DNA of 53,807 bases, taken from contig JAGQIK010000133.1 in the NCBI GenBank assembly GCA_020431405.1, forward strand, positions 1 through 53,807. The letters run 5' to 3'. Each line of letters starts with the position of its first letter. Position 1 is the stretch's first letter. The stretch comes from Myxococcales bacterium. Its GTDB lineage: Bacteria > Myxococcota_A > Polyangia > GCA-2747355. Of this stretch, positions 34,523-42,431 are shown piece after piece. Made by a program: the position numbers and the translations under genes. Below the pieces are notes generated by a model. The model ran no database searches. It was not told the DNA's origin and saw nothing but the letters and a program-made list of their open reading frames with translations.

Positions 34523-36915
34523 CCGTGGTTCGTGACCGTGACCGTGACCGTGGCCGTGGGTGGGGGGTGTTGGTGTTGGCGATCGTGCTGGCGGGATGTC
34601 CAGGGCAGCAGGGCAAGGTTGCTGGTGCCAAGAAGCCGGCAGTGGAGGCCGGGGTGAGCACGACGGTCGAGGTGGGAGCCTCGGCGGAGGCGCTGCTCGC
34701 GCAGGTTGGCGAGGCGCTGGCGAAGGGGGACAAGGCGGCTGCGGCGGTGGCGGTGGACAAGCTCTTGGCACAGGACGGCGAGCATCTCGAGGGGTGGGTC
34801 GCGCGCGCGCTGGTGGCCGAGCTTCGCGGCAACAAAGCGCGCGCGCAGCAGTCGTGGCAGCGGGTCGAGCGCGTGTTGGTCTACCGCGGCAAGACGTCCG
34901 TCTTCGCGCTCGAGCGCACGCTCTTCGCGGCGGCACGCCACTACATCGAGGCCGACAATCGCGAGCGCGCCGATCTGTTTCTCGAGGAGCTCCTGAGGCG
35001 CTTTCCGCTGGGGGACTCGAGCGCGCGCTCGCAGCTTCTGATCGCCGAACGCGCCTTCGCGCGGCGCCAATACAGCGTGACCATCGAAACCTGCAAGCAG
35101 CTCGAGCGCGTGACGACGCGCCACGCGGCGAGCACGCGCTGCCGAGGGCTGCGCTTCGCTGCCGAGCGTTTGCGCAACGCCGGCGTGATGGCGGGGGCGG
35201 GCGCGCGTCGCTGGCGCTGGCTGTCGCCAGGTGTCACCGCCAACACGCTGCGCGGCGTGTGGATCGGCAAACGAGCGCTGTTCGCCGTGGGCGAGGCGGG
35301 CACCATCGTGCGCCGCGCGGGCCGCAAGACCGAGCTCATGAAGAGCGGCACGCGCTGGGCGCTCAACGGCGTGGGTGGCAGCCCCGGAGGAGCGGTCTAC
35401 GCCGTCGGCGCAGGCGGCGTCGTGCTCGCGCTCGATAGCGAGAAGGCCGATACGTGGCGCGTGCTGCGCGCGCCCAAGCCGCACCAGGCCGATCTCTACG
35501 GCGTCTACAGCGCGCGCTCGGGGCACGCCGCGTGCGTCGGCGCGTCGGGCACGCTGCTCGAGATGAGCGGCGGCAGCAAGCTCGCCAAGCGAACCATCGC
35601 CAAGGTCAACCTGCGCGGCGTGACGGGTTTTGGTCCGAGCGATCTCTGGATCGTCGGCGACGAGGGCACGCTGCTTCGTGTCGAAGGCGCCGGCGCAGCG
35701 AAGCGACTGCGCTCCGACACCTACGAGGATCTGTGGGGCATCGCGCCGGTGGCCAACAAGGGGCACGTGCACGCCGTCGGCAGCAAGCGCACCTGGGTCT
35801 ATCACGACGGCAAGCGCGCCAAGGAAGACATCGTCAGCCTCGTGCACCTGCGCGGCGTGACGGCGACGGGCGTCAAGCAGGCCTTCGCCGTCGGCACGGG
35901 GGGCGCGGCGCTGCGCTGGGATGGCCGCAAGTGGCGACAGGAGCGCACGGGCACGGCGCTCGATCTGCTGGGCGTCGCCGGGCGTGGCGGCAGGGTGCTG
36001 GCCGTCGGCGCAGGTGGAACGCTGCTGCGCCGAGCGGGCTCGACGTGGCGTGTCGAAGCAGGCGGGGTGCGCGAGCATATCGTCGGCGTTAGCAGCGGCC
36101 TCTCGCCGGCGCTGGTGCTCGGGGCACGAGGTCTGATGATGACGCGCCGCAAGGGCGGGCGCTGGACGCGCGCCACCTTGCCAGTGCTCGGCACCTATGG
36201 CGCGCTGTACGCGCAGGGCAAACGCTTCGTCGCGGTCGGCGCTGCCGGCCTCGTCGTCGTGCGCGAAGGCGCCTCCTACCGGCGCGTCAAGAGCGGCACG
36301 GTCGAGAACCTGCACGGCGTGTGGGGCTACCCTGGCGGCCTCGTCGCCGTCGGCAATCGCGGCGCCATCGTGCGCGGCGCTGATGGCGCGCTGCAGGTCG
36401 ACCGCAGCCCCACCGGGCTGCGCCTGCGCGGCGTGCACGGCCGCTCGGCGCGCGACATCGTCATCGTCGGCAACCGCGGCGTGGTGCTGCGCTGGCGCGG
36501 TGCAGGCTGGAGCACCGAGCAGAGCCACACGCTGCGCGACCTGCACGCGGTGTACATGGCCAAAGACGAGATCATCGCCGTCGGCGCCGGCGGCGTCGTC
36601 GCGCGTCGCCGCGGGCGAGCCAACTGGACGGTGGAGCAGTCTCCGATCGCGCGCGACCTCATCGCCGTGCGCGCACAGCGCGACGGCACGTTCTTGGCGC
36701 TCTCGCGCGGCGGCGAGGTGCTGCGCATCGAACGCGATCAGATGGTGCTCGAAGACTCGCCGGCGGCCTGTTTGCGCGCGCTTGGCAGCGACGCCCAGGG
36801 CGATCCGCTGGCGGCGGGTTGCTACGGCGGCGTGATCGCGCCCGCCAAGGCGCTCGCCAAGCCGGCCAAGCGAGCCAAGCCGCGCGCTAAGAAACCTCGG
36901 CGAGCGCGGCGCTGA
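34519..36915 (+). CDS. Beta-propeller lipoprotein with N-terminal TPR-like region
   Basis: A 798-aa lipoprotein. It starts at GTG 34519 in a GTGA overlap with the transglutaminase stop; GTG 34525 is an alternative. The N-region is an odd alternating RDRDRDRGRG followed by the hydrophobic core and lipobox VLAGC (Cys 27). A helical, TPR-like part (about 50-215) precedes a long array of propeller repeats (about 230-780) such as LRGVTGFGPSDLWIVGDEGTLL and LHGVWGYPGGLVAVGNRGAIV, enough for two propellers. The C-terminus is Lys/Arg/Ala-rich. The last 29 nt overlap the end of the convergent gene at 36887. Co-translation suggests it works with the transglutaminase-like protein. Confidence 0.8.
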   Translation: MTVVRDRDRDRGRGWGVLVLAIVLAGCPGQQGKVAGAKKPAVEAGVSTTVEVGASAEALLAQVGEALAKGDKAAAAVAVDKLLAQDGEHLEGWVARALVAELRGNKARAQQSWQRVERVLVYRGKTSVFALERTLFAAARHYIEADNRERADLFLEELLRRFPLGDSSARSQLLIAERAFARRQYSVTIETCKQLERVTTRHAASTRCRGLRFAAERLRNAGVMAGAGARRWRWLSPGVTANTLRGVWIGKRALFAVGEAGTIVRRAGRKTELMKSGTRWALNGVGGSPGGAVYAVGAGGVVLALDSEKADTWRVLRAPKPHQADLYGVYSARSGHAACVGASGTLLEMSGGSKLAKRTIAKVNLRGVTGFGPSDLWIVGDEGTLLRVEGAGAAKRLRSDTYEDLWGIAPVANKGHVHAVGSKRTWVYHDGKRAKEDIVSLVHLRGVTATGVKQAFAVGTGGAALRWDGRKWRQERTGTALDLLGVAGRGGRVLAVGAGGTLLRRAGSTWRVEAGGVREHIVGVSSGLSPALVLGARGLMMTRRKGGRWTRATLPVLGTYGALYAQGKRFVAVGAAGLVVVREGASYRRVKSGTVENLHGVWGYPGGLVAVGNRGAIVRGADGALQVDRSPTGLRLRGVHGRSARDIVIVGNRGVVLRWRGAGWSTEQSHTLRDLHAVYMAKDEIIAVGAGGVVARRRGRANWTVEQSPIARDLIAVRAQRDGTFLALSRGGEVLRIERDQMVLEDSPAACLRALGSDAQGDPLAAGCYGGVIAPAKALAKPAKRAKPRAKKPRRARR
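34531..34560 (+). repeat. CGTGAC hexanucleotide repeat at a signal-peptide N-region
   Basis: Three perfect CGTGAC units followed by CGTGGC and CGTGGG, encoding Arg-Asp then Arg-Gly pairs right after the start codon of the propeller lipoprotein. Copy changes would alter the charge and length of the signal N-region. Confidence 0.7.
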
Positions 36916-38467
36916 GCTCGGCGATCTCGGCCTCGCTGCCGTCGCCTTCGCGAGCGCGTGCCAGAGCGCGGCGCAGGTGATGCGGCGGACATCGCAGGAA
37001 CGGTCGCGGGTCGAGCAAGCGGTAGAGCCACGGACCGACCTCGTCATCGACGCTGACGAAGTCTCGAAACACGAGCCGTTCTTCGGCCATCTGCGGCGAG
37101 CCGATCTTCAGCGCCGCGATCACGCGCTCGATGGCGCTGTAGCTGCCCGGCAGCTCACCGCGAGCGAGGTCGAACAGTCTCGGTCGCTCGCCGGCGCGGA
37201 TCAGCGTCGATCCGTTGACGCTGCGCTCGACGCAGATGTCGGGATCGTCGAATGCGAGCTCGATGCCGGCGCTGGCGAAGGCGCGCGAGAAGGCAGGGCC
37301 GAGCAGCGTGAGCCAGTTTGCACCGCGTAGGCCATCGCATAGCAGCGGGTAGAAGCCGTTGGCGTCCTGCAGATCGAGCCCCAGGAAGCGGCGCGTCCAG
37401 GCGTAGCAGCGCTCGAGACCTTCGTCGCCGAGGCTGCTCCACAGTGCCTGCGGCCCGCCGACGCCTGACTGCACCGGCAACACCTCGAGCAGGTCGCGCG
37501 CCAGCTCGGCGAGCGGCGTCGGGTCATCGTCCATCGGCAGCCGTGCCACCAGCAGCGGCGCGGCCGCCTTGCCGTCCACCGCGCCGAAGACGCGCAGCGA
37601 GAGGTAGCGCCGCTCGCTCGGCCCCTCGACCCAGTTGAAGCCATAGGTGCCGCGCTTGGCGCGAGCGGGGATGAAGCGCTGCCAGCTCTGCTCGTCGTCG
37701 GGCGTCTCGACGCGCGTGTGGATAGTGCCGTAGGGGCCCGCCTGCATGTCGCCGTGCCACGGCAGCCGCGCGCGCCAGGCGCGAAGCGCTGCGTGCATCT
37801 CGTCGGTGGTCGGCGCGTGCGCGAGATACAGGCACAGCGACCAGACCACGTGGGCGTCTTTTCCGCCGGCGTCGAGCTCGCCGGTCCACTCGGTGCGGCG
37901 CACGTAGGCGGGACACATCTCCGGCTGCGGCGCTCGCGGCGTGAGTCTCGGGGCGCTCTGGATGCGCGCGAGCGCGCGCTGGTAGACGGCGCGCTCGCGT
38001 TCGGGGCGCGTGCTCGGATCACGTCCGTCGGCGCCGCGCATGCGCTGCTCGCTGATGATCGCGCCGCGAAGCTGTGTGATGACCGCGTCGAGGTAGTCGG
38101 CGAGGCTTTCGTATGTGATCGCGTCGTGCTCGCCGCGACCGGCGACGTAGCAGCGCTGCGGATCGAAACGCAGCTGCCAGCGGTCGAGGCGGCTGCGCGC
38201 CAGCAGCAAGCCGTCGCCCGAGCTCGCCGCGATGTCGGCGCACGACAGCAGCTCGCGCCCGAGCTCGACGTCGCGCCAGCCGTCGCAGTAGCCGAGCAGC
38301 TCGCCCACGTTGTCGGGGAGCTCGCATGTGATCGCCGCGCGCAGCGCTTCGATGGCCTCGCGCGTCGCCGGCTCGCCCTTGTTGGCGCTCGTCCTGCGCA
38401 CGCCCTGCGCGAGCGCCTCGGCGAGCAGCGCCTCGAGCTGCTCGCAGCGGTCGCGCAGCGCGCTCAA
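36887..38467 (-). CDS. Possible SUKH plus DUF3396-like (immunity-type) protein
   Basis: A 526-aa soluble protein. The start is probably TTG 38467, which overlaps the upstream stop (TTGA); the open frame runs further but as Arg/Ala shadow sequence over the neighbour. Residues about 35-135 (ELPDNVGELLGYCDG, LLSCADIA, TYESLADYLDAVI) resemble the SMI1/KNR4 (SUKH) fold. Residues about 200-460 contain FLGLDLQDANGFYP and GLRGANWLTLLGPAF (WLTLLG at 385-390), resembling DUF3396, a family of type VI effector immunity proteins. Both fits are by eye and need profile searches. There is no signal peptide, so it is cytoplasmic. No toxin gene is visible nearby. The 3' end overlaps the convergent propeller gene by 29 nt. 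Confidence 0.6.
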   Translation of the reverse strand: MSALRDRCEQLEALLAEALAQGVRRTSANKGEPATREAIEALRAAITCELPDNVGELLGYCDGWRDVELGRELLSCADIAASSGDGLLLARSRLDRWQLRFDPQRCYVAGRGEHDAITYESLADYLDAVITQLRGAIISEQRMRGADGRDPSTRPERERAVYQRALARIQSAPRLTPRAPQPEMCPAYVRRTEWTGELDAGGKDAHVVWSLCLYLAHAPTTDEMHAALRAWRARLPWHGDMQAGPYGTIHTRVETPDDEQSWQRFIPARAKRGTYGFNWVEGPSERRYLSLRVFGAVDGKAAAPLLVARLPMDDDPTPLAELARDLLEVLPVQSGVGGPQALWSSLGDEGLERCYAWTRRFLGLDLQDANGFYPLLCDGLRGANWLTLLGPAFSRAFASAGIELAFDDPDICVERSVNGSTLIRAGERPRLFDLARGELPGSYSAIERVIAALKIGSPQMAEERLVFRDFVSVDDEVGPWLYRLLDPRPFLRCPPHHLRRALARAREGDGSEAEIAELSAALAEVS

Positions 38468-39162
38468 TCCTCGCCGTCCAGATCGTCGAGGATGCCCGGC
38501 CAGTGTTTGGCGTCGCCGGTGGCCTCGATCTGCGAGCGCGCGAACTCGCGCAGCAGGTCTTGCTCGAGCGCCTCGAGCTCGGCGCGGCGCAGCGTCAGTG
38601 CCAGCGAGTAGGCGAGGTTGCCCATCACCACGCGCAGCGTCTCCTCGCGCTCGCGCTCGAAGGCTTGCTGCATCGGATAGAGCACGCGGCTCGGCTGCAC
38701 GAGCGCGAGCGCCTCGGCGGTCTCGTCGTAGTCGGGCAGGTCGATCGGCGCCTCGGAGACGACGTACGTCAGACGGCAGCGCGCGTGCACGCCGCGCAGC
38801 CACCCGTCGAGCGCGCGGTAGAACGCCTCGAGCTCGTCGTCCTCGGCCTCGTCGTCGAAGCCGCCGTCGACGATCTTGTTGAACAGGTCGTCATCGTCGA
38901 GCGCGATGCCCTGCTCGGCGATGAAGGCGGCGATCTCGTCGTTGTAGGTCGCGCGGATGGCGACGCTGGGGTACTGGTCGCTGCAGACCCACAGCGTCTG
39001 CTCGCCCCACAGTGGCTCGTTGAAGCGCATCGGCGGCGGGATCGCCGCTTCGAGCTCGGCTCGCAGCGCCACGTCCACCGGCTCCTCGAACCCGAGGAGC
39101 ACGGCGGCGTAGCTGCCTAAGGTATCGCCCTCGTCACTGAACGCGTAGGCAAAGGGAAGCAT
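38464..39162 (-). CDS. Acidic cytoplasmic protein of unknown function
   Basis: A 232-aa protein with an Asp/Glu-rich middle (DDDDLFNKIVDGGFDDEAEDDELEAF) and helical C-terminal half. I recognise no family. The frame stays open to 39414, but that extension is Pro/Arg shadow sequence running through three strong hairpins, so I place the start at ATG 39162; no good ribosome-binding site is visible and the start is uncertain. Its stop overlaps the TTG start of the immunity-like gene, so the two are coupled and probably act together. Lack of a signal peptide indicates a cytoplasmic protein. Confidence 0.55.
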   Translation of the reverse strand: MLPFAYAFSDEGDTLGSYAAVLLGFEEPVDVALRAELEAAIPPPMRFNEPLWGEQTLWVCSDQYPSVAIRATYNDEIAAFIAEQGIALDDDDLFNKIVDGGFDDEAEDDELEAFYRALDGWLRGVHARCRLTYVVSEAPIDLPDYDETAEALALVQPSRVLYPMQQAFEREREETLRVVMGNLAYSLALTLRRAELEALEQDLLREFARSQIEATGDAKHWPGILDDLDGED

Positions 39163-39211
39163 GTAAGGGAACCGGAATGTCTCGTGGCCCAAAACCGCCG
39201 ACGCGCCGCGA

Positions 39212-39246
39212 CCCGCGGAGCGCCGCGGAAGCGGCGCGACCGCGGG
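39212..39246 (-). repeat. Nested hairpin (CCCGCGG outer, GCGCCGC inner)
   Basis: Outer arms CCCGCGG/CCGCGGG (39212-39218, 39240-39246) enclose inner arms GCGCCGC/GCGGCGC with a GGAA loop (39220-39237). Together they make a 14-bp, nearly continuous stem. No T run follows on either strand. Confidence 0.6.
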
Positions 39247-39269
39247 CGAAGCGAGCGCCTCGGGGGTGA

Positions 39270-39288
39270 GCCACGCCAGAGGCGTGGC
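39270..39288 (-). repeat. 8-bp hairpin GCCACGCC/GGCGTGGC
   Basis: Perfect 8-bp stem with an AGA loop, the middle of three hairpins in a row between citrate synthase and the next minus-strand gene. Confidence 0.6.
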
Positions 39289-39290
39289 GA

Positions 39291-39311
39291 GGGGGGCTAG
39301 AAAAGCCCCCC
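39291..39311 (-). terminator. Hairpin directly after the citrate synthase stop
   Basis: GGGGGGCT/AGCCCCCC with a 5-nt loop begins at the base next to the citrate synthase TAA. The strong G-C stem suits a terminator for the minus-strand transcript, but no U tract follows, so termination may depend on the two further hairpins or on Rho. Confidence 0.55.
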
Positions 39312-40586
39312 TTACAAATTGCCCCAGTCCTCGAACTTGCGCTTCGTCTCGCCGACGTAGATCTGGCGCGGGCGATGGATGCGGTAGGTCGGGTCGTCGC
39401 GCATCTCTTTCCACTGCGCGATCCAGCCCGGCATGCGGCCGAGCACGAACATCACCGTGAACATGTTCGTCGGGATGCCCATCGCTCGGTAGATGATGCC
39501 GCTATAGAAGTCGACGTTGGGGTACAGCTTGCGCTCGACGAAGTACTCGTCGCTGAGCGCCGCCTCCTCGAGGTTCTTGGCCAGGTCGAGCAGTGGGTCG
39601 TTGACGCCGAGCTGCGCGAAGATGTTGTCGGCGGCCTGCTTGAGCAGACGCGCGCGCGGGTCGAAGTTCTTGTAGACGCGGTGGCCGAAACCCATCAGGC
39701 GGATGCTGCTCTTCTTGTCTTTGACCTGACTGAGGTACTCGTCGAGCTTGATGCCCGAGGCCTGGATGTTCTCGAGCATCTCGATGACCATCTGGTTGGC
39801 GCCGCCGTGACGCGGGCCCCACAGCGCGCAGACCGCCGCCGAGATCGAAGCGAAGAGGTTGGCCTCGCTGCTGCCGACCATGCGCATGGTCGACGCGCTG
39901 CAGTTCTGCTCGTGGTCAGCGTGCAGGATCAGAAGCAGGTTGAGCGCGTCCTCGAGCACCTTGGGCACGTCGTAGGGCTCCGACGGAACCGCGAACATCA
40001 TGCGCAGGAAGTTGGCCGGGTAGCTCAGGTCGTTGCGCGGGTAGATGAACGCCTGACCGATGGACTTCTTGTAGGCGAACGCCGCGATGGTTTTGCACTT
40101 GGCGAGGATGCGCACGATGTTGAGGTCGAGCTCTTGCTCGCTCTCGGCCTCCGGGTAGTAGGTCGAAAGCGACGCGATCATCGACGCCATGATCGCCATC
40201 GGGTGCGCGTTGGGTGGGAAGCCCTCGAAGAACTTCTTCATGTCTTCGTGCAGGAGCGTGTGATACGTCATGTCCCGCCGAAATCGAGTGAGCTCCTCCT
40301 TGTTCGCGCGCTTGCCGTAGATCAGCAGGTAGCAGACCTCCGTGAAGCGCGCCGAGGCGGCGACCTCTTCGATGGGGTAGCCGCGATAGTGCAGCACGCC
40401 CTTTTCACCATCGATGAAGGTGATGGCGCTCTTGCACGAGCCCGTGTTGCCGTAGCCATCGTCAAGTGTGATGAGCCCCGATTGTGAGCGGAGCTTGGCG
40501 ATGTCGATCGCGCGCTCGCCCTCGGTGCCCTCGATGATGGGGAACACGTACTCTTTGCCGTCGACGATTAGCTTTGCGTTGCTCAT
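39312..40586 (-). CDS. gltA: Citrate synthase
   Basis: A 424-aa enzyme that condenses acetyl-CoA and oxaloacetate to citrate, the entry step of the TCA cycle, in the cytoplasm. All catalytic landmarks are present: the His of WGPRHGGAN, the His of FGHRVYK and the Asp of NVDFYSG, plus the HADHEQNCSAST stretch of the hexameric bacterial type. Length and sequence are typical. I chose ATG 40586 because GAGGGGG lies 4-5 nt ahead of it; an in-frame upstream start at 40613 would add nine residues without support. It is a single-gene unit with a hairpin right after its stop. A TATGGT hexamer about 80 nt upstream is a weak promoter candidate. Confidence 0.97.
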   Translation of the reverse strand: MSNAKLIVDGKEYVFPIIEGTEGERAIDIAKLRSQSGLITLDDGYGNTGSCKSAITFIDGEKGVLHYRGYPIEEVAASARFTEVCYLLIYGKRANKEELTRFRRDMTYHTLLHEDMKKFFEGFPPNAHPMAIMASMIASLSTYYPEAESEQELDLNIVRILAKCKTIAAFAYKKSIGQAFIYPRNDLSYPANFLRMMFAVPSEPYDVPKVLEDALNLLLILHADHEQNCSASTMRMVGSSEANLFASISAAVCALWGPRHGGANQMVIEMLENIQASGIKLDEYLSQVKDKKSSIRLMGFGHRVYKNFDPRARLLKQAADNIFAQLGVNDPLLDLAKNLEEAALSDEYFVERKLYPNVDFYSGIIYRAMGIPTNMFTVMFVLGRMPGWIAQWKEMRDDPTYRIHRPRQIYVGETKRKFEDWGNL

Positions 40587-40700
40587 CGGCCCCCTCGCAG
40601 TCCGGAAGCCCACGCACCTCGCTCTCGACGCGGCGCGTTACTCCCAAGATGGAACAGTAAACGCGCGCACCATAGCACCCTCGGCAAGAGTGGGGAAGTG

Positions 40701-42170
40701 TCAGCGGTAGGGGCGCTTGCGTCGCAAAAAGATCAGCAATAGCAAAGAGATAAGGGTGGGCCAATCCGACCCGGCGGGAGAGCCGGAGACACCCTCCGAC
40801 GCGATGCGGCAGCCGCTGGATCCGCCGCCGGATCCAGCCCCGGATCCGGCGTCCGAACCGCTGCGCGCGTCGTCTCGCGACGCGTCTTTCGAGGCCCCGC
40901 TGTCGGCGCTCGCGCCGGCGTCCGGCGTGCTCACCGCACCGTCAGCTGGTGTCGCCGCGTCGGCAGCCGGCGCAGGCCCATCGCTCGCCGCCGGACCCGA
41001 GTCGGCGCTCACGCCGTCGCGCTCGTCATTGTCGCCGGCGCCGCTGCAGCCGGGGTCGGCGCTGTCTACGAGCCCGTCACCGTCGTTGTCGAGCCCGTCA
41101 CTGCACGCCGCGCCGCTACCGCCGAAGGCGGGATTGGTCAGCGCCTGCTCGAGCACGCTCCACGCCTTCTTCGTCTTGTAGCCGGCCGGATAGCTCGCGC
41201 TCGAGCGCAGCGCGATGCCCCACTTGTCGTTGATGTTGTTGTCGTCGACGATCTCGTAGAAGAACGTGTGCGTCCACCAGGGGCGCTTGAGCTGCTCTTC
41301 GAGCACGCGGCGGTAGTAGGTCGCTTGCAGCGCCTCGGCCGCCGCGTCGCCGGCGGGCGCCTTGTAGCCCGTCTCGGTGATCCACACCGGCAGGTGCTGC
41401 ACGCCGTTGTCCGTGAGCACCTGGCGCAGCGGCTTGCGCCCGACGGGGATCACGCAGACGCGCTGCTCGTCGAGGTCGTGCACGAACAGGTCGCCCGACC
41501 AGCAGGCCCAGTTGGGCGTCACCTCTTTGAACGTGGAGTAGTTGTGCCACGTGATGATGTCGTACATCAGGTTGTTCTGCTTGAGCGCCTTGAGCGCCGC
41601 ATCGAGCCACACGTCGTGCTTGTCGCCAACCGACGCCATCTCGGGGCCGAGCACCTTGCAGCTCAGACAGCCGGCCTTGATGCCGCGCACGCCTTCGAGC
41701 ACCACGCGATCGATCCACTGCTGCATGGTGCCCTCGAAGAAGTCGAGGTTGGGCTCGTTCCAAAGGCCCCAGTGTGAGATGCGGCCAGCGAAGTGCGCCG
41801 CGGCCTTCTGGCAGATCGACTGGTAGAGCCCCGCCTTGGGCACGTCGTTGTCGGTGCGGGCGTCGCTGCCGCCGGCCGAGGCCCACGCCGGGCCGTAGCC
41901 GATGGTGGCGAAGACCTCGAGGCCACGCGCGCGCGCGTCGTTGACGAGCTTGTCGAAGAGCGCCCAGTCGTACTGGCCCTGCGACGGCTCGACCATCAAC
42001 CAGTTGAAGTCGATGCGAATCCAGCTGGCGCCGACGCCCTTGACGGCGTCGAGCACGTCGTTGGCCGGAACGTGCGTGTTGAGGCCGACCCAGTTGGTGG
42101 GCGCAGCGAGAGGGCTCGTCGCGGCGGTCGTTACGACCAGCCACGACGCCAGGGCGAACCAGCGACGCAT
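40701..42170 (-). CDS. Secreted clan GH-A glycoside hydrolase with MYXO-CTERM-like tail
   Basis: A 489-aa exported protein: signal peptide ending near SPLAA, then a TIM-barrel glycoside hydrolase domain (about 25-345). The acid/base Glu is E139 in GLWNEPN and the nucleophile is E266 in VWITETGY. The fold resembles GH5/GH39-type enzymes; the substrate is unknown. A Cys/DNDGDG repeat (CSDGLDNDGDGLVD, DPGC) follows, then a Ser/Asp/Ala-rich linker. The end is a Gly-Cys, hydrophobic helix, Arg cluster tail (SSGC to LLLLIFLRRKRPYR), matching the MYXO-CTERM layout for surface sorting in myxobacteria. GGGAG lies 7 nt before the ATG. It stands alone between citrate synthase and the tRNA terminator. 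Confidence 0.88.
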   Translation of the reverse strand: MRRWFALASWLVVTTAATSPLAAPTNWVGLNTHVPANDVLDAVKGVGASWIRIDFNWLMVEPSQGQYDWALFDKLVNDARARGLEVFATIGYGPAWASAGGSDARTDNDVPKAGLYQSICQKAAAHFAGRISHWGLWNEPNLDFFEGTMQQWIDRVVLEGVRGIKAGCLSCKVLGPEMASVGDKHDVWLDAALKALKQNNLMYDIITWHNYSTFKEVTPNWACWSGDLFVHDLDEQRVCVIPVGRKPLRQVLTDNGVQHLPVWITETGYKAPAGDAAAEALQATYYRRVLEEQLKRPWWTHTFFYEIVDDNNINDKWGIALRSSASYPAGYKTKKAWSVLEQALTNPAFGGSGAACSDGLDNDGDGLVDSADPGCSGAGDNDERDGVSADSGPAASDGPAPAADAATPADGAVSTPDAGASADSGASKDASRDDARSGSDAGSGAGSGGGSSGCRIASEGVSGSPAGSDWPTLISLLLLIFLRRKRPYR

Positions 42171-42261
42171 CTCTATCTCCCGGCGAGCGCGCTTGGCCCC
42201 GGCAGCCTGCGCGCACTCCTACACTTACGAACAAGTCGTCGTGCAGGGCCCCGCGCGGGCG

Positions 42262-42298
42262 AAAAAAAACCGGTCGAAGCGGCTTAGGCTTCGACCGG
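42262..42298 (-). terminator. Rho-independent terminator of tRNA-Ala
   Basis: On the minus strand an 11-bp perfect stem (CCGGTCGAAGC/GCTTCGACCGG, loop 7 nt, 42270-42298) is followed by eight Ts (42262-42269). It begins 9 nt after the tRNA 3' end. Confidence 0.9.
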
Positions 42299-42306
42299 CT
42301 TTCGAG

Positions 42307-42379
42307 TGGAGGTGAAGGGATTCGAACCCTCGACCTCATGACTGCCAGTCAGGCGCTCTCCCAACTGAGCTACACCCCC
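42307..42379 (-). tRNA. tRNA-Ala (anticodon GGC)
   Basis: A 73-nt cloverleaf on the minus strand. The acceptor stem GGGGGTG/CACCTCC has the G3-U70 pair that marks alanine tRNAs, and A73 is the discriminator. D arm GCTC/GAGC with AGTTGGGA loop, T arm GAGGG/CCCTT with TTCGAAT loop, and anticodon loop CTGGCAG give GGC at 34-36. CCA is not encoded. The anticodon stem CCTGA/TCATG has one C28-U42 mismatch. Promoter and terminator are both visible, so it is a single-gene unit. Confidence 0.95.
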
Positions 42380-42391
42380 AAACAACGCGGT

Positions 42392-42420
42392 TGATTAGCA
42401 GGGGCTGCGAGCGCTGTCAA
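42392..42420 (-). promoter_or_regulatory. Promoter of tRNA-Ala
   Basis: A consensus -35 TTGACA (42415-42420) and a -10-like TAATCA (42392-42397) are 17 nt apart on the minus strand. The tRNA 5' end lies 12 nt past the -10 element. Confidence 0.6.
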
Positions 42421-42431
42421 CGCACCGGACG

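Noticed and set aside
34439-34560. Tandem repeats considered as a CRISPR array or mobile element
   Set aside because: Units are 6-9 nt, contiguous and in frame with coding sequence; there are no spacers.
34360-37047. 895-codon open frame on the minus strand
   Set aside because: Antisense to the propeller lipoprotein, whose lipobox and repeats are convincing.
39212-39288. Hairpins considered as classical Rho-independent terminators
   Set aside because: No T run follows either stem on either strand, so they are listed only as repeats.
39163-39414. 5' extension of the acidic unknown protein
   Set aside because: It is Pro/Arg-rich and passes through three hairpins and the end of citrate synthase.
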